Positions 54,632 through 64,000 of a stretch of 64,000 nt of DNA are shown here, one piece after another. The translations under genes were made by a program, and so were the position numbers. The stretch is from Corylus avellana (Eukaryota; Streptophyta; Magnoliopsida; Fagales; Betulaceae): assembly GCF_901000735.1 (NCBI RefSeq), contig NC_081541.1:9477055-9541054 (forward strand), written 5' to 3'. The notes beneath the pieces were generated by a model. The model saw only the letters and a program-made list of their open reading frames with translations, did no database searches and was not told the origin of the DNA. The number at the start of each line of letters is the position of its first letter. The stretch's first letter is position 1.

Positions 54632-56668
54632 TTATAAATAATGGAAGCTCTCTAATATTTTTGCATTATTGAAAAAATACTTCTTTAGAGTCTCTTCTTC
54701 TACCGATCCTTTAGAATTTGCAATCTTGACAGACTTTAGGCAATGCCGCCAACAGAGAACCGGAAGACGTTTGCAACAATTACGATTTTTCACTTTATAA
54801 ATAGGATTTCCGTATGAGAACTGAAATATAAGCACATAATTAGGAACATTATCAAAAATGTTAGAAATAAGGCATCAATCCACTTTAGGCCTAAAAGGAC
54901 AAAAAAAAAAAAAACACTTAGAATGGAAATGTCAATTGTCCAAAGAAATTGAAAATAATGTTGAAAGAAGGCATCATATATGAACATATGCAATACCTTG
55001 AAAGATATATTGTCAAGGGTCCCTTGGTACCGCCGTTCTATAAAGAGAATTTCTAGAAGAGGACAAATCCACAACAAGACATCCACAACTTCGTGGATTT
55101 CTCTTGTAGGTATAGAATATACGATTAGCTTCAATTCCTTAACATTATATAATGGGCATGGTATGGCTGTTCTCAATGTTTCTGCAATTTTCAGAGTCTT
55201 CACAAAGTAAACAAAAACAAGTGTTAGATTTTTATAACATATGCTATAATTGATGTACAAAGTAACATATTTTTTTTTTTTTTGATAACGTAGGAGAACT
55301 TTACTCAGATTAATTGCACGTCGCAAACGCATACTGTACAACAATCCTCACCGTTAATCAAACTCCTACGAGTAACTGACCCCACCCGCCAGAACCAGTT
55401 ACTAGGTAATCCAGGAGCTTTCACCCCTGACGGGCTAAGCAGTTTATCCTCATGCCCAGGAGGCAATGTACAAAGTAACATATAATAGGAAACAAATAAA
55501 AAGAACATAATAAAATAAACTAGAATACCTCATCTTCACCTAGAGTCCAAGTCAATAATTTCGGTTGACTTAACTTTGAAAGGAATTCAATCATTTCAGC
55601 ATTCAATGGAGAGCCTCCCGAAAAGAAAAGAATAACTTCCGATAGACTTGAAGAATTCAAAGAAAAGGATATAACCTCACCCTCATACTCGAGTCTATGT
55701 AAGTTAGGAGTAACAATGTCAACTTCAACTAGATTGTGACAACTAATAATGGTCAAACTCTTCATACGATGACTTGAAATCTTAATCCTTTTCAACATAG
55801 AGCAATTTGCTAGGTCCAAGCACTCGATGAGTCGATGTTTAGAAAGAACATCATGCAACCATTTGTCAGTAATGCGGCATGAATATAATACTAATGTCTT
55901 CAAATTTTTGCATGGGCCCAGGTTTATTTGGCATGGTAGGCTGTTAAACTTCAAAACTAAAGATTCAAGATTTGATGCTTCGATCTCAACACTCTCAAGT
56001 TCAGAATTTTGTAGTAGTGCAATGGCCTTAAGTTTAGGAAGACATAACACTCGTATACTTTTCAACCCATTACAACATTCAAATGTCATATCTTCTATAT
56101 CACGACAACTATCAATTAGAGTTTGGACAAGCTGGCTCTCCTCCACTTCAACAGAAAAAACCAACTTTTTCAAAGATGATAAGTTAATATCACCGGAAAA
56201 TGACTTCAACTTGCACATGTGCAATTTCAACTCAGTTATTGAATTTGCTACAAGAACCCTCTCAGGCAACTCATACCTCTTTTGATCGATCCGGAGCGAT
56301 ATGTCAAGATTCAACTCTTTTACATTGCATTCAATTGCAAAGTCAATCCAACGGTTCACAACAGCATAATCTGATTCATCCAACTTCATGTGAAGCCTAA
56401 ACTTGTTTATATTTAGCCTTTGCCTATAGTGGGCAAGTAAAGATCTCTCCACGAAATTTCTGAAATCTTCTTTCTTTCTCTGGATTTCTTGTTCTTTCTC
56501 GTTGGGTAGGTGTTGCTCAAAGTCTGGAATAGGGAATAAAGCCCACACCCTTTGCCATCTCTTGGACAATATGCTAAGTTGAAGGGTTTGTTTCGTGTGA
56601 ATGAAGGATAGAATGTGCTCTAGAATAGAGTCTGGCAATTCAGATATCCGATCGATTTTGTGCTCCAT
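54632..56668 (-). CDS. F-box/LRR/FBD protein, gene 2 (three exons)
   Basis: Exons 56668-55529, 55197-54997 and 54820-54632; introns of 331 and 176 bp, all phase 0; 509 residues. Same design as gene 1: F-box at about 4-45 (DRISELPDSILEHILSFIHT), LRR middle, FBD-like end (CWRHCLKSVKIANSKGS). It differs most from its neighbours. Nine residues are missing after PIPDFEQHL, where genes 1 and 3 have VNNLRKVP, and there is one extra residue near SPLNAEM. Intron 1 is 213 bp longer than in genes 1 and 3, which is exactly a 195-bp retroposon plus an 18-bp target-site duplication. The splice sites are intact, so the gene should still be spliced. The region upstream also differs from A and C. Confidence 0.92.
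55253..55270. repeat. Target-site duplication of intronic retroposon, left
   Basis: ATGTACAAAGTAACATAT, exact copy at 55466-55483; genes 1 and 3 have this site once. Confidence 0.92.
55271..55465 (-). mobile_element. SINE or 5'-truncated LINE in intron 1 of F-box gene 2
   Basis: 195 bp between two perfect 18-bp duplications. On the minus strand it begins GCCTCCTGGGCATGAGG and ends CTCCTACGTTATC plus a run of about 13 A. Near the 5' end are GCTTAGCCCGTCAGG and, about 40 bp on, GGTTCTGG, weakly like pol III boxes A and B, so a tRNA-derived SINE is plausible; a truncated LINE is the alternative. The empty site exists in genes 1 and 3. Confidence 0.85.
55466..55483. repeat. Target-site duplication of intronic retroposon, right
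   Basis: ATGTACAAAGTAACATAT, exact copy of 55253-55270. Confidence 0.92.
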
Positions 56669-59571
56669 AAGGTTGAAAACTTTCTCCAAACCAGCAGAAT
56701 CGTCCTAGTACCCTAATCTAATTAGCACAAAGCAATTTTTTTTAAAAAACAAAAAAACAAAAAAACAAAAAACTATCAAGACGAAGTTTTTATGTCTGAA
56801 AAAGAAAATAAAAACCAGACAGCAAACAGGGCAAGAGTAAAAATTGATGCTATTATTCATAACAAAATAAATTGATAGGAAGACCAACCTTCAACGTTCG
56901 ACGTTGGGGTTGTGGGGGCGTTCGACCAGAGCTTGTAGGGGCTGGCCGGCAACACAAATTGTGAAATTGCAAGAACAAATAGGAATAGTCCCTTTTCAAC
57001 CCAATTCTCTTGGGAATCCTTTTCAAGGCTGGTCAAGAAATATATCCCCGCTCCCCTGCATCTTATGGGAAACCGCTTAATTAAATCATCCAAATTGACG
57101 CTTTTACCTAAATATGTACCCATATTTACATGTTTGCCCTTCAACCTTTTTTGTGAAAGAGAGGAAAAAAAATTCCACAAAAGGTATTAAATTTTTCATT
57201 TTTGATTGCATCTTTTGGTGGAGAGGTTAATTAAAAAAAAAAAAGCAGTCAAATTTTGGCTGTTTTCTGGAGCAGATTTGTCTCGTAAATGGCAACGACG
57301 TCGTCTTACTTGTTTGGTCTCTCTTCACTAAATTCCCTCACAACAGACAGGCTGTTGTTGGTCAGGAACCAAATTAGTGACTGAACGACTTTTACCAAAT
57401 TGCCCTTCTTGAAATTTAAAAGTACTCAACTGCCCTTCCAATAAATGATGACATTAATTTTTTTTTTTTTTTTTAAATTTAATTAAGACAATAGGAGATT
57501 GCAGAATATATGCTGCTTTTGGGTTTACGTAGGAATGTAGGCTCACACCTCACCATAAAAATGAGCGAAACAATTTTTTGATGCATCAGATTCAGAAGCA
57601 AATCTGAAGTATCGCTCAACTTTTAATCACAATCATAGGCAGAACAAGCTAGAAAAACTCAATCAGACAAAAACAGCTAACTATAAAACATGTTCATTAA
57701 ATGACAAGGCAAAATAGTAATAGTCTATTGGTCGGACATAGCGGTGGTGCTTTTTTGTGGTGGCTCCATATGGTCAAATATCATGGTGAAAATTCTCAAA
57801 CAACTCAAAATTGATGGGACTTTTGACCGTTGAGAGGTGCTAATAGGTTTTTGTATGGAGTTTTATGTATTATGTCGTTCAAAGTAATTGTGAATGAACT
57901 TACCAAATATGCCTTTAGTACAAAAATTTTAGACTTATGTTGATAGCCCAATAAAATTGGAATTGGAGATTTTTTCATGAAATGCAAATTTGTACCATTT
58001 TGAATCAGCTTTCTAAAATTCTAAGACCACCAAACTTGTCTTCATTTGATGTCAAAATCAAAAGAAATGATTATTTTACTTTGACTGGTTTATGCTGAAC
58101 TGCATTCATAAACTTGAATTCTTCATATCTTGGACTAACTTTTACGTTGAACTTGGTCATTAACTCAAACCAAAAACGTTACAACCTAAAAACCGTATTT
58201 TGACACATGAATTCGCCAAAACTAAAATAAACCTAATAGGTAATATCACGCAACCCAACCAACTAAGCCAAGTATACCTTAGTAGCTATATGATCCTTTT
58301 GTTTCTTCTTATTGATTTTTTTTTAAATAACAATTAAGCCAAGAATACTTGAAAGGAGTTTTTCCATTTGTAAAAGAATTTGAATATAATAAAAACAACT
58401 TGAATAATTATCGAATATAAATGTGGCCTATTTGTCGATAAGGAGGATGAATAATAGAATCTAAACTTAAAAGAGATAGTTACAACTATTGATATTAAGG
58501 TGGATTAAGATAAACACGCATCCACTTAATTGGTTGCTTGTTATTGGATCTCTAGCCCAACATTGCCCCTTGGCCTTGCTTTAGCAACCGCTTTTATACA
58601 AGTATACAACCCTTTAGAAAGAACCGAGTATTTTTTTGACAAATTTTTTACTATTTAGTTATTTTTCCTATATTATATTTTACATTATGGGCTTGTTATT
58701 GGAAAACTCACTCATTTCTTAGTATTTTGATCCAATATAACCTTTTTCCCAATTTGCTTCTTTTAAAAAAAAATTTAAAAAATAAATAAATAAAGCTAAT
58801 ATCTCCATGTGATAATGTTTTTAAAGTATTTTAAAATTTTAAATTTGTAATTCAACATCGTGCCTATGTAGCCACCATTAGCATCTCTGTTACCATGAAG
58901 AACGATTATTGCATTTGTCAACTTAATTGCACTAAGAACGATTATTTTTTTAGATTAATATATGTGTGTGCAAAAGCTGTTCCGTGAAGATGCCTTTAAT
59001 TTCAAGGGAAATTATGTTATTTTAAAACTTATTAATCAATTGAGTTTAGATTCATACAAGTGTATGTACTGAATCGAAGTTAAACTTTGGAGGTTTAAAA
59101 GCACAATGCTATATACTACACAGTACACACCCATCTTATCTTATTTTCATTTGAACTGATGTGACGGTACTATTTATTAGCTCTTGAATTAGTTTTTGTT
59201 AAAAAAAAAAGTAAAAAAAATAAAAAATTAAGAACTTATGAACACTGTCACATCAGTTTTGTGAAATGTGTTCAAACACAAAACATTCAAAATTACTCTC
59301 ACGATTATGTTACATCACAATTAAAAGCAAAAAAAAAAAAAAACATTATTTAAAAAGTTTTACCAAAGAAACCTAGATTAATACTTATAATAAGAAGGGG
59401 CTGTACCTCTGTATGGAGAACTTAAAATGAAGAGATCTTTTGATTTAGTGCTTGATGTTCTCTCAACTTGGTTATAAATTTAAGAGCTAAAGATATGTAC
59501 AAGTGAATTTGACCATGAAAAGGTTAAGAAAAACGGAAGTTTGATGGATAGAAAAAGCTTGAAGTCATTAG

Positions 59572-59944
59572 CTTATTGTTGAGGTGCAACAATGTCACTC
59601 TGCTCACTTGGATGGCTCTTAAAATATGTCTTACGATGTGCGATTTCAAATGTCATAAAAAGATTTGGCTTCCCTCACTAGACACCAATTAGTTTTTAGA
59701 TGAGATGGTCAAAGGCCCGATCCAACAAATTGTATTAAAGCCAGGGTCATGAATTCGAGTCGTGGGAGTATCATATTAAGGGAGGGATTGTTAAGGTGCA
59801 ACAATGCCACTCTGCTCACTTTGACGGCTTTTAAAACATGCATTGCGATGTGCGATTTCGAATGTCATAAAAGGATTTGGCTTCCCTCATTGGACACCAA
59901 TTGTTTTTTAGATGAGATGGTCAAATGCCCGATCCAACACTTAT
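59572..59944. mobile_element. TRIM retrotransposon in unit C, with target-site duplication
   Basis: LTRs 59577-59727 and 59789-59939, each 151 bp, TGTTGAG (second TGTTAAG) to ATCCAACA. The five bases on both sides are CTTAT (59572-59576 and 59940-59944), the expected 5-bp duplication. The primer-binding region is TTGTATTAAAGCCAGGGTC, one more change from the initiator-tRNA match than in unit A. Same insertion point as in A, so it was inserted before the two units separated. Confidence 0.87.
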
Positions 59945-59999
59945 GAACTATAAAAACCATAAATAAACAAACAAGCTTTTAATAATCTCTCTCATATTA

Positions 60000-60122
60000 C
60001 CTTAAACATGCCCCATTCTTTGCATGCAGAGTGAAGCCTTTGAATCTCTTGCTCTTGGGAGTTTGGGTTGACCATCTTTTCAGGGTGTTTATGCTCTGAA
60101 TCACCACTTAACTCAAAAGCTC
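60000..60122 (-). pseudogene. Fragment resembling 2-oxoglutarate dioxygenase N-terminus, unit C
   Basis: Minus-strand text AFELSGDSEHKHPEKMVN, then EIQRLHSACKEWGMFK. It keeps the Trp of the family ACKEWG motif that the unit A copy has lost. It has ELSGDSEH upstream, which in unit A is cut by a short deletion. No other domain parts are seen. Confidence 0.48.
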
Positions 60123-60149
60123 AAACGGATATGATAAATTTACGTGTAT

Positions 60150-60775
60150 AACAGGTTCCGCTTTACATATCGGCACAAATGTTGGGTTTGGTATTGGCAA
60201 CATGTATTGGACAGTTAGTGTACAACGTCAAATCGAAAATTATGACCACCCGGCCACTCCGAGGCTGCAGCTCCACCTTCTTATCACGACATTTATCATC
60301 ATGTTTCTAGCTGCTTCAGTGACGTACTAACATCAAACTGTAAGGATTTTTGATCACCTAATCTAGTTTTGATGGAGATCAGTCACGATATCCACATGAT
60401 ATATTTGAAATATTTTGTAGGTAGGCCATTTGTCTGGCTTCGTTGTTGGCATAGCCATTTCACTAGCTGTGTTAATCACAGGGTAGGTAAAAAACTATTT
60501 ACATGTCAGTAATTGCTAAGAATTTACTAGCTAGTTAATTTTCATGTATAAATTTTTGTGGGCGTGCACTGTAGGCCTGTTTCAGGAGGATCAATGCATG
60601 AATCCTGCAAGATCATTAGGGCCTGCAATTATTTCAGGCAAATTCAATGACATGTGGATATATGTGACAGCCCCCGTGGCAGGTGCCCATGTAATCCCAC
60701 TTCCTAATTTCAGTCTAGTTGGTTGAAGCCTGCAGTGCACAAGAAAAATGTATTCCAGTAGACATGTTTTATGGA
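60150..60775 (+). pseudogene. NIP-type aquaporin pseudogene, unit C
   Basis: Same three blocks as in unit A: about 60155-60345 (IIMFLAASVTY, then TAA), 60421-60487 (VGHLSGFVVGIAISLAVLIT, intact here) and 60575-60775 (NPARSLGPAIISGKFNDM). It lacks the CATG insertion that breaks block 2 in unit A, but shares the TAA and the CATG in the NPA loop. Splicing block 2 to block 3 through GG|G gives the expected TGPVSGGS text up to the NPA-loop lesion. Confidence 0.8.
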
Positions 60776-61261
60776 TGCTAGTAACCAAGTTTATGCAGAA
60801 AGCAGCGGAGTCAGTTGCCAGAACACTTAGAATCATTCTTTTTCTTAATTGTTTCGTTTCTGTGGGGCTAATGAGAGTAACAATTTGATCAGCGAAAATG
60901 TGCAACATGCGTTAATGCTTTTTGGTATAAAATTTATCAATTCCTTAATTGCCCTAAGAACGACTATTTTTTTAGAATATAGAGTATTGCTAGTTACTAA
61001 CATTGAAAAATAAGCATGACAAATTTATTATATAAGACAAGTTAGTGAATGCCTTGATAAATCTTACAAGACATTTATTTATAGTAAAAATAAACATATA
61101 TCAGTAAAATCGAGTCAAACGATTTTATTAAACAATTCGAAACTCATAATACCGTGAGACAAATACAAAGAACTATGTATTATTCTCTAAAAGATATTCT
61201 TTTAAAAATCTCTTCATATGCATATTCTCTAGATTCATCAAACTTTAGGCAATGCAAATTC

Positions 61262-63132
61262 TTATAAATAATGGAAGCTCTCTAATATTTTTGCATTCTT
61301 GAAAAAATACTTCTTTAGAGTCTCTTCTTCCGCTGATCCTTTAGAATTTGCAATCTTGACAGTCTTTAGGCAATGCCGCCAACAGAGAACCGAAAGACGT
61401 TTGCAACAACTACGATTTTTCACTTTATAAATAGGATTTCCGTATGAGAACTGAAATATAAGCACATAATTAGGAACATTATAAAAAAGGTTAGAAATAA
61501 GGCATCAATCCACTTTAGGCCCAAAAGGACAAAAAAAAAAAAAAAAAAAAAAAGACTGGTGTTAAAAACTTAGCATAGAAATGTCAATTGTCCGAAAGAA
61601 ATTGAAAATAATGTTGAAAGAAGGCATCATATATGAACATATGCAATACCTTGAAAGATATATTGTCAAGTGTCCCTTGGTACCGCCGTTCTATAAAGAG
61701 AATTTCTAGAAGAGGACAAATCCACAACAAGACATCCACAACTTCGTGGATTTCTCTTGTAGGTATAGAATATACGATTAGCTTCAATTCCTTAACATTA
61801 TATAACGGGCATGGTATGGTTGTTCTCAATCTTTTTGCAATTTTCAGAGTCTTCACAAAGTAAACAAAAACAAGTGTTAGATTTTTATAATATATGCTAT
61901 AATTGATGTACAAAGTAACATATAATAGGAAACAACTAAAAAGAACATAATAAAATACACTAGAATACCTCGTCTTCACCAAGAGTCCAAGTTAATAATT
62001 TCGGTTGACTTAACTTTGAAAGGAATTCAATCATTTCAGCATCCGGAGTATCTCCCTTAAAGAAGAGAATAACTTCCGATAGACTTGAAGAATTCAAAGA
62101 AAATGATATAACCTTACCCTCATACTTGAGTCTATGCAAGTTAGGAGAAACAATGTCAACTTCAACTAGCTTGCGACAATTAATAAAGGTCAAACTCTTC
62201 ATACGGTGACTTGAAATCTTAATCCTTTTCAACATAAAGCAATTTGCTAGGTCCAAACACTCGAGGAGTTGATGTTTAGAAAGAACATCATGCAACCATT
62301 TGTCAGTAATGTGGCATGAATATAATACTAACTTCTTCAAATTTTCGCATGGGCCTAGGTTTATTTGGCATGGTAGGCTGTCCAAGTTGAAAACTAAAGA
62401 TTCAAGATTTGATGCTTCGATCTCAACACTCTCATAGTTAGAATTTTGTAGTAGCGCAATGGCCTTAAGTTTAGGAAGACCTGACACTCGTATACTTTTC
62501 AACCCATTAACACATTCAAATGTCATCTCTTCTATATCACGACAACTATCAATTAGAGTTTGGACAAGCTGGCTCTCCTCCACTTCAACAGACAAATCCA
62601 ACTTTTTCAAAGATGATAAGTTAATATCACCGGAAAATGACTTCAACTTGCACGAGCGCAATTTCAACTCAGTTATTGAATTTGCTACAAGAACCCTCTC
62701 AGGCAACTCATACCTCTTTAGATGGATCCGGATGAATATGTCAAGATTCAACTCTTTTACATTGCATTCAATTGCATAGTCAATCCAACGGTTCACAACA
62801 GCATAATCTGATTCATCCAACATCATGTGAAGCATAAACTTGTTTATATTTAGCCTTTGCCTATAGTGGGCAAGTAAAGATCTCTCCACGAAATTTCTGA
62901 ACTCTTCTTTCTTTCTCTGGATTTCTTGTTCTTTCTCGTTGGGTGGAACCTTGCGCAAATTATTAACAAAGAGGTCTTGGTCAAAGTCTGGAATAGGGAA
63001 TAAAGCCCACACCCTTTGCCATCTCTTGGACAATATGCTAAGTTGAAGTGTTTGTTTCGTGGGAATAAAGGATAGAAGGTGCTCTAGAATAGGGTCTGGC
63101 AATTCAGATATCCGGTCGATTTTGTGCTCCAT
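61262..63132 (-). CDS. F-box/LRR/FBD protein, gene 3 (three exons)
   Basis: Exons 63132-61969, 61850-61650 and 61450-61262; introns of 118 and 199 bp, all phase 0; 517 residues, the same length as gene 1 and differing by only a few per cent (for example RVWALFPIPDFDQDL, ELKLRSCKLKSF, KLDLSVEVEESQ). F-box at about 4-45, LRR middle, FBD-like end. Intron 2 has an A run of about 25 near 61531-61555, longer than in genes 1 and 2. The upstream leader region has one copy of the segment that is doubled in gene 1. No lesion is seen; a functional paralogue of gene 1 is likely. Confidence 0.92.
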
Positions 63133-63766
63133 AAGGTTGAAAACTTCCTCCAAATCCCTAGTACCTAGTACCTAATCTAATTAGCACAAAAAAACTATCA
63201 AGAAGAAGTTTTTATGTCTGAAAAAGAAAAATAAATATCAAACAACAAACAAATTGGTAGCAGAAAACAGATGCTATTATTGGGAACAAAATAAATTGAT
63301 AGGAAGACCAACCTTCAACGTACGACGATGGGCTTGTAGGGGCTGGCCGGACCACAGCAGACACGACGGCAACACAAAACAAATTGTGAAGTTGTGAGAA
63401 CAAGTAGGAATTGTGTGTATAAATAAGCCTCCTTTTTCCCCTGCTTCTTACAGGAAACCGCTTAATTAAATCATCCAAATTAACGCTTTTACCTAAATAT
63501 GTACCCATATTTACAAGTTTGCCCTTCCACATTTTTTTGTGGGAAAAAAAAAAAAAAAAAAAAAAAAATTCCGCTGATATTCGCTGCACTGACCCAGAAA
63601 ACAGAAGGTATTAAATTTTTCATCCGGAAACAACAAAAGAAGTCAAATTTTGGTTGTTTTCTGGATCGCAGACTTGTATCGTCAATGGCAACGGCGTCGT
63701 CTTGAACGTACACTAGATTCCCTCACAACACAGCAAGATCCAATCCAACTGGTAACTCATCCAAAT

Positions 63767-64000
63767 TAATGACTGAACGACTTATACCAAATTGCCCTTC
63801 TTGAAATTTAAAAGTACTCAACTGCCCTTCCAATAAGGAATTTTTTTTAATTTATTTTTTATTTAATTTAATTAAGACAGTAGGAGATTTGGAGAAGATA
63901 TGTTTTTGGGTTTATGTAGGAATGACTGGAATGTAGTCTCACGCCCCACCATTGAAATGAGCGAAACAATTTTTTGATATATCAGATTCAGAAGCAAATT
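63767..64000. repeat. Segmental array unit D, start
   Basis: The first 234 bp of a fourth unit. Variants AATAAGGAATTTTT, GACAGTAGGAG, TAGTCTCACGCCCCACC and GATATATCAGATT match unit B and not A or C. The junction with C (CAAGATCCAATCCAACTGG) is identical to the A/B junction. Confidence 0.85.

Larger units (their letters stand above)
50031..57374. repeat. Segmental array unit B
   Basis: Second unit, 7.3 kb. Diagnostic text at its start (AATAAGGAATTTTT, GACAGTAGGAG, GATATATCAGATT) differs from A and C and matches D. It keeps the MITE and R2 but replaces the TRIM, dioxygenase-like and aquaporin part by an unrelated segment (about 53180-54340), then carries F-box gene 2. Confidence 0.85.
57375..63766. 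repeat. Segmental array unit C
   Basis: Third unit, 6.4 kb. Start variants (AATGATGAC, GACAATAGGAG, GCTGCTTTTGGG) match A rather than B. The MITE-R2 part is missing: similarity to A stops near 58790 and resumes at 59343, with about 550 bp of unassigned AT-rich DNA between. It then carries the TRIM, dioxygenase-like fragment, aquaporin relic and F-box gene 3. Confidence 0.85.

Overview
This window is AT-rich, repeat-rich nuclear DNA from a flowering plant, most likely a eudicot. The evidence is GT-AG introns in plant-type genes (three F-box/LRR/FBD genes), fragments of a plant VPS13-type gene, a DMP (DUF679) gene and a NIP-type aquaporin, plus a plant L1 LINE, a Ty1/copia remnant, a TRIM element and several Mutator-like foldback elements. 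I cannot name the species. Most of the window is transposon-derived or pseudogenic; the only genes that look intact are the three F-box genes.

Layout, left to right. 1-3.9 kb: exons of a VPS13-like gene on the minus strand, carrying one nonsense codon and two compensating frameshifts; its 5' side abuts a decayed copia fragment (3.9-5.0 kb). 7.3-13.2 kb: an almost complete L1 LINE on the plus strand with a perfect 15-bp target-site duplication and a poly(A) tail; ORF1 and ORF2 are open, and one frameshift separates the RNase H domain from ORF2. 13.2-27.3 kb: no recognisable intact gene. It holds a mosaic of dispersed repeats, a Mutator-like foldback element with an 11-bp target-site duplication, a ~0.9-kb inverted repeat and a compact ~200-nt hairpin. 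27.5-31.1 kb: a second, truncated VPS13 copy that overlaps the first by ~330 bp of near-identical DNA and carries several small retroposon insertions. 32.2-33.1 kb: the first two exons of a FAM136A-like (DUF842) gene whose last exon is not visible. 34.2-36.4 kb: a GC-rich island and a long-TIR element that seems to have captured host coding sequence. 38.5-39.1 kb: a DMP pseudogene. 39.3-42.1 kb: unassigned.

42.1-64.0 kb is a tandem segmental array. Each unit carries a three-exon F-box/LRR/FBD gene on the minus strand (genes 1, 2 and 3). Units A and C also carry a decayed aquaporin, a fragment resembling the N-terminus of a 2-oxoglutarate dioxygenase, and a TRIM retrotransposon. Unit B has an unrelated ~1.1-kb segment in that place. 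Diagnostic variants pair A with C, and B with the start of a fourth unit D, so the array looks like a duplicated dimer, (A-B)(C-D). If so, a fourth F-box gene close to gene 2 should lie just beyond the right edge.

The F-box proteins would be substrate receptors of SCF ubiquitin ligases. Nothing here shows a pathway shared between loci; the window mainly records local duplication, transposition and gene decay.
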